Source: Spirochaetaceae bacterium
GTDB lineage: Bacteria; Spirochaetota; Spirochaetia; Treponematales; Breznakiellaceae
Direction of reading: 5' to 3'
Assembly: GCA_031255315.1 (NCBI GenBank)
Contig: JAIRSS010000070.1
Span: 1 to 12,636, forward strand
DNA: 12,636 nt
In this document: one piece after another, positions 1 to 7,095 of the stretch
Layout: each line of letters opens with the position of its first letter
Numbering within the stretch: position 1 is the first letter of the stretch
Made by a program: the position numbers and the translations under genes
The notes under the pieces: model-generated
Database searches by the model: none
What the model saw: only the letters and a program-made list of their open reading frames with translations
Told to the model about the DNA's origin: nothing

Positions 1-3000
1 CGGATCGTGGACAGGTTCTACGCCCACAATCAGGGCGATCCCCTGCGGGTCATTCAAAAGGCCCTGCTGGATCTCAAGCGGAAATACGATGAGGCGGGTA
101 CGCCTCTGGAGATTGCGGCGCTGGGAACCACCGGGTATGGAGAACTGCTCTTTGATAAGGCTTTTGGCGCGGATTACCATACGGTAGAAACGGTCGCCCA
201 CGCCGCGGCCGCGCAAAAGTATGCGCCCCAGGTGAGTTTCGTTCTGGATATTGGCGGGCAGGACATGAAGGCCATCAATATTTCCCAGGGCGTTGTAACG
301 AATATCACCGTCAACGAGGCATGCTCTTCGGGCTGCGGTTCGTTTCTGGAGAACTTTGCCCGGAACCTGAATATTCCCCTGGAGCGTATCTCCGAAGCCG
401 CGTTCTCCGCGGCCCACCCTGCGGAACTGGGCAGCCGCTGTACGGTGTTTATGAACAGCATGGTCATCACGGAGCAGAAGAACGGCAAGCAGCCGGAAGA
501 CATCATGGCGGGCCTGTGCCGTTCCATCATCGAAAACGTGTTTACCAAGGTGGTGCGGATTTCCAACTTCGCCGTTCTGGGCGACTGCATCGTGGTTCAG
601 GGGGGTACGTTCAAGAACGACGCGGTTCTGCGGGCGCTGGAGCAGTACCTGGGCAAACAGGTAGTCCGCGCCCCCTATCCGGGGGAGATGGGCGCTGTCG
701 GCATCGCCCTGCTGACCAAGCGGGAAATCGCGGCAAACGGCTTTACTTCTCCCCACGGCCCGCCGGACAGAACGCGCTTCATCGGCTTTGACGTGCTGGA
801 ACGGTTTGACTATACCCAGGAATCCAACGTGGTCTGCCCCTTTTGCGGGAATAATTGCAGCCGTGTTCTGGTGCGGTTTTCCAACGGCACGTCCTGGGTT
901 ACGGGCAACCGCTGTGAGCGGGGCGAAATTCTGGGAGACCCGAAAGACCCGGCCCTGCGGGAACAGGTAAAGCAGGTAAGCGCCCGCATGGAGGCTGTTC
1001 CCGATATGACGGTTCTGCGGGAAACCCTGCTCTTTAAGGATTATCCGGTTAAGGTTCTGGCCGAACAGGACTGTACGATTGGGCTGCCCCGTGTCCTGGA
1101 CTTCTGGCGCACCATGCCCTTTTTTACCGCCTTTTTTCAGGCACTGGGCTTCAAAACGAAGATTTCCCGCCCCAGTTCCCGCAAGCTCTTTGAGACCGGC
1201 CTGCCGTTTGTCGCCTCGGATACGGTGTGTTTCCCGGCAAAGCTGGTCCACGGCCACCTGCACGACCTGGCGGAAGCCGGGGTAGACCGGGTGTTCCTGC
1301 CGCTTTTCTGCCGCCTCCCCTCGGACAACCCGGAACCTCAAAGCACGTATACCTGTCCGGTGCTGAAGGGCTATCCTCTGGTGGTAAAATACTCGGAAGA
1401 CCCCGTGCGGCGCTGGAGCATCCCGTTGGATACGCCGGTGTTTCACTGGTTCAAAAAGCGGGACCGCAACATCCAGCTCTGTAGGTATATGGAGGAGACC
1501 TTCGGCATTCCCCAGGCGCTGTGCCGTCAGGCCATTGCCCAGGGAGACGCGGCACTGGCGAAGTTCAACGCCGCCCTGATTCGCGAAGGCGCGCGGATTA
1601 TCGCCCAGGTGGAACAGACCGGGCAATTCGCGGTGGTTCTGGCGGGGCGGCATTATCAGTTTGACACCCTGGTGAATCATCAGTTGTCCCGCTACTTTAC
1701 CGGCATGGGGATTCCGGTTATAACCGTGGACGCGCTGCCGGGAGTGCAGGATGTTGATCTGACCAAGACCCGCCTGGACATCACCAATAACAACCACGCC
1801 CGGCTGCTGGCCGGCGCGATCATTACGGCGGAGCATCCGGCCCTGGAGTACGTGGAGATTTTCAGCTTCGGCTGCGGCCATGACGCTTTGTATACCGATG
1901 AAGTCAGCCGGATTTTGCAGTCCATTTCCGGAAAATCCCCCCTGATCCTGAAGCTGGATGAAAGCGATGTCGCAGGCCCCCTGCGAATCAGGGTGCGCTC
2001 TTTTATCGAAACCGTGCAGATCCGGCGGAAGAAGCGGCAGGAAGAAGGGCTTGCGGCCCCGCAGTCGCTGCCGGACCCCTATCCGGTAAAATTTACCAAA
2101 AGGGAAACGCCCCATAAAACCGTGCTGGTACCCAATGTAACCCAGGGGTTTTGCAGGATTATCAGCGCCGCGCTGAGACAGGAAGGGCTTAAGGCCGAGC
2201 CCCTGCCCCTGGGCGGTAAGACGGCTATGCGGTACGGCAAACGTTACGTCCATAACGACTCGTGTTTTCCCGCCCAAATGGTCATCGGCGAGGCGATTGC
2301 CGCGCTGAAAAGCGGGCGCTACGATCCCGCCCAAGTCGTGGTGGGTACGGGCAAGACGCTCTGCGATTGCCGACTGGTTAATTATATGGCCCTGACCAGA
2401 AGCGCCCTGGATGAAGCCGGGTACCCTGACGTGCCGATCCTTTCTACGGATTTTCTTGACGCCAAGAATATGCATCCGGCCTTCCGGTTCAGCAAACTCA
2501 CCTACGCCCGGATTTCCTGGTGTTTGATGATGGTAGACGTACTCGAGGACCTGCGCCGGAAGATACGCCCCTACGAAACGGTTTCCGGAGAAACCGACCG
2601 CGTGGTGATGGAAGGCGTTGACGCAATCTGCGCGGCCCTGGAGCGCCGAGGGATGCTTGGCGCGCTGGACGCCTATAAAAAAGCCGTGTCCCGCCTTTGC
2701 GCGGTCCGGTACGACCGGAGCGTCCGCAAACATCGGGTCTTTATCACCGGCGAATACCTTTTAACGTTTCATCCGGGTTCCAACTTTCACATAGAAATCT
2801 ACCTGGAACAGCATCAAATGGAAGTGGTTCTGCCCCGTATGTTCGATATTTACCGCAATCTGATGCTCTTTCATACGATTTCCGAGGTAAAGGACTTTAA
2901 GGTGCGCCATGCCTGGGGGGAGCTTCTCTACGCCTTTGGGGGAGAAGCGTACTCGGATATTGCCCTGGACATTATCGAAAAGATCGCCGCCGTTCATCCC

Positions 3001-3369
3001 CTGTTTGAACCGGCCCTGCGGCTTCCCCAGATGGCGGACCTGAGCGATGCTATTATCCACAGGTCTATCCAGTCCGGGGAGGGCTTCATTATGGCGGCGG
3101 ACCTGCTTCACCACGCGGCTCGGGGCATACGTTCCTTTGTCATCCTGCAACCCTTTGGCTGCCTTCCCAACCATGTATGCGGGCGGGGGCTTATCAAGCG
3201 TATTAAGGCGGAACACCCGGAGATACAGGTGCTGCCCCTGGATTACGACCCGGATACGAGTTTTGCCAATATAGAGAATCGTCTGCAAATGCTCATTATG
3301 AACGCCCGCGCCGCCCACGTATTCGCCCCGGCGGACGTACCGCCCCCTGAGGTTTTGTCCTATGCCTGA
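1..3369 (+). CDS. 2-hydroxyacyl-CoA dehydratase activase / DUF2229 / HgdB-like giant fusion protein (5' end outside window)
   Basis: The frame is open from base 1, so the start lies upstream; the GTG at 7 is internal. The visible ~1,122 codons begin inside a BcrAD/BadFG (ASKHA-fold ATPase) domain. This shows the DIGGQD nucleotide-binding motif (nt 247-264) and the two cysteines that in activases bridge a [4Fe-4S] cluster between subunits: NEACSSG (Cys at 322-324) and SRCTVF (Cys at 439-441). Next comes a CPFCGNNC cluster with a downstream NRCERGE (835-920), then a DUF2229-type segment (from about 1075, TIGLPRVLDFW). HgdB-like stretches follow with further cysteines: FSFGCGHD, NDSCFPAQ, KTLCDCR and, near the C-terminus, PFGCLPNHVCGRG. 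Family knowledge: activases use ATP to push one electron at low potential into an iron-sulfur reductase. Carrying activase and reductase-like parts on one chain is typical of these roughly 1,400-residue proteins, whose substrate is unknown. The 3' end overlaps the next gene by 8 bases. Confidence 0.9.
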   Translation, partial: RIVDRFYAHNQGDPLRVIQKALLDLKRKYDEAGTPLEIAALGTTGYGELLFDKAFGADYHTVETVAHAAAAQKYAPQVSFVLDIGGQDMKAINISQGVVTNITVNEACSSGCGSFLENFARNLNIPLERISEAAFSAAHPAELGSRCTVFMNSMVITEQKNGKQPEDIMAGLCRSIIENVFTKVVRISNFAVLGDCIVVQGGTFKNDAVLRALEQYLGKQVVRAPYPGEMGAVGIALLTKREIAANGFTSPHGPPDRTRFIGFDVLERFDYTQESNVVCPFCGNNCSRVLVRFSNGTSWVTGNRCERGEILGDPKDPALREQVKQVSARMEAVPDMTVLRETLLFKDYPVKVLAEQDCTIGLPRVLDFWRTMPFFTAFFQALGFKTKISRPSSRKLFETGLPFVASDTVCFPAKLVHGHLHDLAEAGVDRVFLPLFCRLPSDNPEPQSTYTCPVLKGYPLVVKYSEDPVRRWSIPLDTPVFHWFKKRDRNIQLCRYMEETFGIPQALCRQAIAQGDAALAKFNAALIREGARIIAQVEQTGQFAVVLAGRHYQFDTLVNHQLSRYFTGMGIPVITVDALPGVQDVDLTKTRLDITNNNHARLLAGAIITAEHPALEYVEIFSFGCGHDALYTDEVSRILQSISGKSPLILKLDESDVAGPLRIRVRSFIETVQIRRKKRQEEGLAAPQSLPDPYPVKFTKRETPHKTVLVPNVTQGFCRIISAALRQEGLKAEPLPLGGKTAMRYGKRYVHNDSCFPAQMVIGEAIAALKSGRYDPAQVVVGTGKTLCDCRLVNYMALTRSALDEAGYPDVPILSTDFLDAKNMHPAFRFSKLTYARISWCLMMVDVLEDLRRKIRPYETVSGETDRVVMEGVDAICAALERRGMLGALDAYKKAVSRLCAVRYDRSVRKHRVFITGEYLLTFHPGSNFHIEIYLEQHQMEVVLPRMFDIYRNLMLFHTISEVKDFKVRHAWGELLYAFGGEAYSDIALDIIEKIAAVHPLFEPALRLPQMADLSDAIIHRSIQSGEGFIMAADLLHHAARGIRSFVILQPFGCLPNHVCGRGLIKRIKAEHPEIQVLPLDYDPDTSFANIENRLQMLIMNARAAHVFAPADVPPPEVLSYA

Positions 3370-3937
3370 TCTTCTGCACATTACGATGGAACAGAGCGTC
3401 TTTTCTTTCTTCTTCTTCGCTTTTAGCGGCTGGGTTGGGGAAACGATCATGGAGTCCCTTGTGCGCGGGCGTCTGGTGAACAAGGGAGTGTTTACCGGGC
3501 CGTGGGTCCCGGTGCATGGACTGGGGGCCTTTGTAGTGTATGGGCTGCTTTCGCCCTTCAAGGCCTATCCGCCGGCGGTATTTGCGGTAGGGGCGGCGCT
3601 TTGCACCCTCGTGGAATACCTGGCCGCGCTCTTTTTGGAAAATGTGTTTCATGTCCGGGGCTGGGATTATGACGAGTATCCTTTTACCCAGTCCTGCAAT
3701 TATAAACGCCGGGTGGCCCTTACGACCTCGCTCTTCTTCGGCCTTGTAGCTGCGGGTGTGGTGTATTTTTACTGGGATGTTTCCCTGTGGATTACCTCAG
3801 TTATTGGACAGGCCCTGCTGATAAAAATTGACGCGGTTTTGGCATTCGTCTTTACGCTGGATGTGGCGTTTACCGCCCGCAAGTACATCAGAAATTACCG
3901 CGCCGGGATTCCGAATAAAACTGTTGGCCTGGAATGA
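3362..3937 (+). CDS. CmpB-type (PF06541, formerly DUF1113) membrane protein
   Basis: A 191-residue integral membrane protein with about five hydrophobic segments (near residues 11-31, 46-62, 70-92, 118-138, 148-170). The N-terminal pattern FSGWVGETIMES...RGRLVNKGVFTGPWVPVHGLGA matches the family signature seen in the "putative ABC-transporter type IV" proteins: GW-x-x-E, then a (V)N(K/R)G(F/V)-x-GP-x-x-P-(I/V)-(Y/H)G motif. Despite the family name there is no ATPase or substrate-binding partner nearby, so transport is unproven. The ATG at 3362 overlaps the upstream stop (ATGCCTGA) and has a GAGG about 9 bases upstream; an in-frame ATG at 3386 is a possible alternative. The stop overlaps the next start as ATGA, which suggests translational coupling of three genes. 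Family assignment is fairly sure; function is unknown. Confidence 0.78.
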   Translation: MPDLLHITMEQSVFSFFFFAFSGWVGETIMESLVRGRLVNKGVFTGPWVPVHGLGAFVVYGLLSPFKAYPPAVFAVGAALCTLVEYLAALFLENVFHVRGWDYDEYPFTQSCNYKRRVALTTSLFFGLVAAGVVYFYWDVSLWITSVIGQALLIKIDAVLAFVFTLDVAFTARKYIRNYRAGIPNKTVGLE

Positions 3938-4377
3938 AAGACGCCGCTCTCTTTGACCGCTTCGCCCGGGACATTCTTGAAAGCGAGGTGTTTGCCCAAT
4001 GCCGGCGCTTTATGCAGCACGGCAGCATCTCCGTGTACGCCCATAGTCTTTCGGTGGCCCGGATGAGTTTCAGTATGGCTGAGGGTACGCAGGGCCTGGA
4101 CCTGCGGAGCCTGGTCCGGTCGGCCTTGCTGCACGACTTTTTCCTGTATGATTGGCATGTGCCGGAGAAGATGTGGTCCCTGCACGGCTGGACCCATCCG
4201 GTAACCGCGGCGGAAAACGCGCGGGCCTATTTTCAGGTCTCGGACAAGGAATACTCCCTGATACGCACCCACATGTGGCCCTACACCCTGTTGCATCCCC
4301 CGGTATACCGGGAAGGCTGGATCATCTGCCTGGCGGACAAAGCCTGTTCCGCCATAGAAACCCTGTTTAGACGCTAA
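3934..4377 (+). CDS. Small HD-domain phosphohydrolase
   Basis: A 147-residue single-domain HD-superfamily protein. The expected metal-binding set is visible: H37 (YAHSLSVA), H67-D68 (LLHDFF), H88 (GWTHPVTAA), H113 (IRTHMWP) and D135 (LADKACS). This order (H...HD...H...H...D) is that of active HD phosphohydrolases. The RTHM-x-P and (A/V)DK signatures resemble a stand-alone HD family common in Firmicutes; its natural substrate is not established, and nucleotides or other phosphoesters are possible. No other domain, signal peptide or membrane segment is seen. Its ATG overlaps the stop of the membrane-protein gene (ATGA), so translation is probably coupled and the two products may act together, which is an inference. 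Confidence 0.82.
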   Translation: MKDAALFDRFARDILESEVFAQCRRFMQHGSISVYAHSLSVARMSFSMAEGTQGLDLRSLVRSALLHDFFLYDWHVPEKMWSLHGWTHPVTAAENARAYFQVSDKEYSLIRTHMWPYTLLHPPVYREGWIICLADKACSAIETLFRR

Positions 4378-4468
4378 AGCAGAGAATCTGCCCCCATGTC
4401 CCGGAACGAAAGAAACGGAAGAGAAGGACAAACCATGATCGCCGTCGTTCAATACAGCGCCGCCCGCC
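4378..4468 (+). other. 91-base gap between the HD gene and the methyltransferase gene
   Basis: The gap contains a small hairpin (GCAGA-GAA-TCTGC, 4379-4391) without a T tract, so it is not a convincing terminator. It also holds the ribosome-binding site AAGGA at 4424-4428 belonging to the mini-ORF at 4435. No promoter was recognised, so the methyltransferase is probably co-transcribed with the genes upstream. Confidence 0.5.
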
Positions 4469-4479
4469 ATGATTTTTAA
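4435..4479 (+). CDS. Mini-ORF overlapping the methyltransferase start (leader peptide or gene remnant)
   Basis: A 14-codon frame, MIAVVQYSAARHDF, starts at an ATG preceded by a strong ribosome-binding site (AAGGA at 4424-4428, spacing 6). It stops at 4477-4479, eight bases inside the methyltransferase gene, whose own ATG at 4469 has no purine-rich site upstream. Translating the mini-ORF could therefore deliver ribosomes to the methyltransferase by termination-reinitiation. The first eight residues also resemble the start of HisH-type glutamine amidotransferases (MIA(I/V)(I/V)xY), so it could instead be the stub of a deleted gene. Both readings are inferences from a very short sequence. The frame is open further upstream to an ATG at 4396, but that has no comparable ribosome-binding site. 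Confidence 0.35.
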   Translation: MIAVVQYSAARHDF

Positions 4480-5599
4480 CCGGTACTACGCCTCGTTTGT
4501 ACCCGGTATGCAGAACGTTGTGGAGGCCGTCGTCCGGGAACGGCTTTCTGATGTACGGATCGAAAAGCTGCTGGACGGGGCGATCCTCTTTGCAAGCCGC
4601 TGTACCTACGATAAACTCAATTTCTTTTGCTTTAACAATATTTTCGCGGTTATCAGCGTCATTGAAAATCCTCCGGTGAACGATTCATCAAGAAATACCT
4701 CAGGAACCATCCTGGAGGCCCACATGCGCCGGGCCTGCCGGTCCGGGCCTCACCAGGTTATCGCGGAGAACACAAAGAATATCCGGTCCTTTAGGATCGT
4801 CTGTTCCCGGGAGAATACTCTGGCGGCGGTGGATGAACAGGTACGCCGCGATACGGAGCGGTACATTGCCGCTCAATCGGGCATGGCCCCCCACCGGAGC
4901 CGTCCGGATACGGAGTTCTGGTTTCTCTGCCGGCGGGAGGGGTTTTCCGTGTTCATGAAGCGGCTTACCCGGCGCGGCTCCTTCGAGAAAACCCTTCATC
5001 CCGGAGAGCTTCCGCCGCCCCTGGCGTACCTGCTCTGCCGGCTTTCCGGGCCAAAACCCGGAGACGTCGCAGCCGACCCCTTCTGCGGCTACGGCGCAAT
5101 CCCTGCTGAACGGCTCCGGCGTTTTCCTGTATCCCGGTTCTACGCATCGGACCGGGACGGCGGCGCGGTGGAATACGCCCGGAAAAAGCTCGCCGGAGAC
5201 GCCGGAGGCCGCTGTATATTCCGGCAGGCGGATGTATACAGCCTTCCCTCCCTGTTGCCGCCGGAAAGCCTTGACGCGATTATTACCGATCCGCCCTGGG
5301 GCCTGTACACGGATATCAAAGGCCCCGGCCCCGCGCAGCGATCCGGCGGGCCAACGGCGCGGGTCCCTGTTCCCCCCATTCCCATCCAGCGGTTCTATGA
5401 GGATATTGTTGAAATATTCGCGGAACTCCTCAAACCAGGGGGCCGCGCGGTGGTGTTGACCGCCCGGCGCCCGGAATTAGCGGATGCGGCGGCCCGGACG
5501 GGGAAATTCGAAATAGGGGACGCCATTCCTATTTTGCTTTCCGGGAAGAAAGCGTCCGTCTTTGTGCTGCGTAAGAAACCGCGGCCTATACGCTGTTGA
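4469..5599 (+). CDS. RNA methyltransferase, THUMP/UPF0020 (Trm11/RlmL-like) type
   Basis: A 376-residue S-adenosylmethionine-dependent methyltransferase. The N-terminus (YYASFVPGMQNVVEAVVRERL) and following mixed region resemble the THUMP-type RNA-binding half of this class. The catalytic half begins at about residue 178 with LHPGELPPPLAYLL, then shows motif I in DPFCGYGAI (203-211), an acidic residue after strand 2 (D228), and motif IV TDPPWG (273-278). The N-(D/S)PP-(Y/F/W)-type motif IV indicates amino methylation of a base, usually guanine N2 in the UPF0020 relatives; whether the target is tRNA or rRNA cannot be told. ATG at 4469 is the only start in this frame after the stop at 4436-4438, and it has no ribosome-binding site of its own (see the mini-ORF at 4435). 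The 3' end overlaps the convergent HD-GYP gene by 14 bases. Confidence 0.82.
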   Translation: MIFNRYYASFVPGMQNVVEAVVRERLSDVRIEKLLDGAILFASRCTYDKLNFFCFNNIFAVISVIENPPVNDSSRNTSGTILEAHMRRACRSGPHQVIAENTKNIRSFRIVCSRENTLAAVDEQVRRDTERYIAAQSGMAPHRSRPDTEFWFLCRREGFSVFMKRLTRRGSFEKTLHPGELPPPLAYLLCRLSGPKPGDVAADPFCGYGAIPAERLRRFPVSRFYASDRDGGAVEYARKKLAGDAGGRCIFRQADVYSLPSLLPPESLDAIITDPPWGLYTDIKGPGPAQRSGGPTARVPVPPIPIQRFYEDIVEIFAELLKPGGRAVVLTARRPELADAAARTGKFEIGDAIPILLSGKKASVFVLRKKPRPIRC

Positions 5600-6845
5600 G
5601 GCCGCCGGAAGAAGCGCAACAAACTCCTAGAGGAAGCGGTGTATCCGTGCCGGAATATTCCGCCAGGGCTTCATCCATATCTTTAACAATAGAAGCGTCC
5701 AGCAAGCCCTGATCCGCCATGCGGGAGAGGATTTTCATGGCGTCGGCATGATCCCGTCCGGCGTGGTAGGGCCGTTTTTCGCTTACCGCCTGGTACACGT
5801 CAAGGCAGGCAATAAGACGGGAATTAAAGTCCAGTTGATCCGCCCGCATCCCCAAAGGATACCCCGATCCATCCAGCTTTTCATGATGGTTGGCGGCCCA
5901 TCCACATATCCGCTCAAAGCCGTCAATGTCTTTGAGGAGTTCATTGGTGATGCGGACATGATCCTGAATGACGTGGAATTCTTCATCCGTCAGCCTGCCC
6001 GGTTTTTCCAGTATCATGACCGGCGTCGCCAGCTTGCCGAGGTCGTGGAACGCGGCGGCCAGGTAAACCTGCATCCTAAGCTCCACATCGTAGCCGTAAT
6101 ACCCCCCCATGAGCCAGGCTTTATTGGCGATCTGGGTGGAATGGCGCTCGGTAAACACGGATTTATAATCAATGATCCGGGAAACAAACCCGGCAAGGTT
6201 TATGATGGCGTCTTCCTGTATGTCTATCGTCCAGGAAGGGATGAACCGTTCGGCGGTTTCCACAATACAGCCGTCCCGCAGGGAAAGCAGCATTTCTTCA
6301 TCCAGGACATGCACCATTGCATCGGCAGCGCTGTCGATATAGATTTGGCCCCTGTTTTCCATGATATATTTCCGGATCTCCGGGAGTTTTTCCGCAGGCA
6401 GCCGTTGCAGGTGGTTCGCTACGTCGATGGAATCCGCGATATGGATTATTTCGGCCCCCAGCGGGTATTGGCCGGCCCTTTTCCTGAACGGGCCGCCGCC
6501 GTCCGCCCGTTCATGATGGTACAGGACAAAATCTTTAGTATCGCCGTGAAGCCGCAGGGTATCCACGTTTTTTTGGCCCAGTTCGCAGTGCAGCTTCATG
6601 GCGGGGTCATGCGTTCCCCCCTGCCGTTCAGAAAAGATATACTCCGCAAGCGCGTTATCGTGAAGCAGGGCGCTGATGGTGAGGCCCTGTATAACAGCGT
6701 CGTTCATCCCCAAATACCGCCCCATAGCGGCGGAAAGAGACGCGATTCGTTTTCCGTGATGGCTGCTGGCTCCTACAAGTTCGCCTTCGACCATGTCCAG
6801 CGCGACAGTAATTGATTTTATCAATTTGTCCATTCTGATAGTCAT
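5586..6845 (-). CDS. Tandem HD-GYP protein, putative cyclic-di-GMP phosphodiesterase
   Basis: The 419-residue protein contains two HD-type domains. The N-terminal one has H30, H62-D63, H86, HHE at 110-112, DGGGPF at 115-120 and D138 (HIADSID). It lacks the Lys of the HDxGK motif and the Tyr of GYP. The C-terminal one is canonical: H235, HDLGK (267-271), H296, HHEKLDGSGYP (320-330) and D349 (ACLDVYQA). HD-GYP domains hydrolyse cyclic-di-GMP or related dinucleotides with two or three metals. No membrane segment or receiver domain is seen, so it looks cytosolic. The start at 6845 is chosen because AAGGAG lies 9 bases upstream; an open frame reaching 6971 has no such site and runs into a repeat element. 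The last codons (LGVCCAS) are encoded by a 20-bp sequence that is repeated upstream at 7076-7095, and the stop lies within the 3' end of the methyltransferase gene. Confidence 0.88.
   Translation of the reverse strand: MTIRMDKLIKSITVALDMVEGELVGASSHHGKRIASLSAAMGRYLGMNDAVIQGLTISALLHDNALAEYIFSERQGGTHDPAMKLHCELGQKNVDTLRLHGDTKDFVLYHHERADGGGPFRKRAGQYPLGAEIIHIADSIDVANHLQRLPAEKLPEIRKYIMENRGQIYIDSAADAMVHVLDEEMLLSLRDGCIVETAERFIPSWTIDIQEDAIINLAGFVSRIIDYKSVFTERHSTQIANKAWLMGGYYGYDVELRMQVYLAAAFHDLGKLATPVMILEKPGRLTDEEFHVIQDHVRITNELLKDIDGFERICGWAANHHEKLDGSGYPLGMRADQLDFNSRLIACLDVYQAVSEKRPYHAGRDHADAMKILSRMADQGLLDASIVKDMDEALAEYSGTDTPLPLGVCCASSGGLNSV
5611..5630 (+). repeat. 20-bp direct repeat, copy 1 (inside HD-GYP 3' end)
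   Basis: GAAGCGCAACAAACTCCTAG, identical to 7076-7095 in the same orientation. This copy is coding: on the - strand it gives the C-terminal residues LGVCCAS of the HD-GYP protein. The match stops exactly at both ends. A 20-base identity is not expected by chance in 12.6 kb. Confidence 0.9.
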
Positions 6846-6854
6846 TATTACCGA

Positions 6855-6860
6855 CTCCTT
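6855..6860 (-). promoter_or_regulatory. Ribosome-binding site of the HD-GYP gene
   Basis: AAGGAG on the - strand, 9 bases before the ATG at 6845. It decides the start against the longer open frame reaching 6971. Confidence 0.75.
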
Positions 6861-6945
6861 CTTTAAATATATGAGCCTGTTCCAGAACGCATTGGCTGCG
6901 CGCCGCATGCCTGGCAGCCTGTAAAGGCTAAAAGGCAGGAATACG

Positions 6946-7008
6946 GTCCACAAATTACACGAGATTACCACAGATTTTTCGTATCAACCGGGTTCATAAT
7001 CTGTGGAC
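6946..7008. repeat. Degenerate 10-bp repeats with an inverted copy
   Basis: Three adjoining 10-mers read CCACAAATTA, CACGAGATTA and CCACAGATTT (6948-6977). Downstream, AATCTGTGGAC (6998-7008) is the inverted partner of GTCCACAAATT (6946-6956, one mismatch) and, with nine exact bases, of CCACAGATT (6968-6976). A hairpin or alternative hairpins could form. Intergenic repeats of the "AATCTGTG" type are widespread in bacterial genomes; their role is unknown. Confidence 0.6.
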
Positions 7009-7020
7009 TTTCAGTCCGAC

Positions 7021-7092
7021 GGAGTTTGCAGGGCAAAAAATCGTCTGATCGGCGATTTTTGGGGGTTTTAAGCGCGAAGCGCAACAAACTCC
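7021..7092. repeat. Nested inverted repeat (outer 8-bp arms, inner 8-bp hairpin)
   Basis: The outer arms GGAGTTTG (7021-7028) and CAAACTCC (7085-7092) enclose an inner hairpin AAAAATCG (7036-7043) / CGATTTTT (7053-7060) with a 9-base loop. The inner stem is followed by further T and G residues, so it might act as a weak terminator in either direction. It more likely represents secondary structure of the repeat element around it. Confidence 0.55.
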
Positions 7093-7095
7093 TAG
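7076..7095 (+). repeat. 20-bp direct repeat, copy 2 (intergenic)
   Basis: Exact second copy of GAAGCGCAACAAACTCCTAG at 5611-5630, in the same orientation, 1,465 bases apart. It sits just inside the right end of the MITE-like element and includes the outer arm CAAACTCC of the nested inverted repeat. Confidence 0.9.

Noticed and set aside
2761..3561. 266-codon open frame on the - strand
   Set aside because: Antisense to the activase 3' end and the membrane-protein gene; the sequence is basic and low in recognisable structure, with no ribosome-binding site.
5748..6815. 355-codon open frame on the + strand
   Set aside because: It lies wholly antisense to the HD-GYP gene, which has clear catalytic motifs, and its translation resembles no family. 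It is a GC-driven shadow frame.
6846..6971. N-terminal extension of the HD-GYP protein by 42 residues
   Set aside because: The extension would be encoded by the repeat element and has no ribosome-binding site, while the ATG at 6845 has AAGGAG at the right distance.
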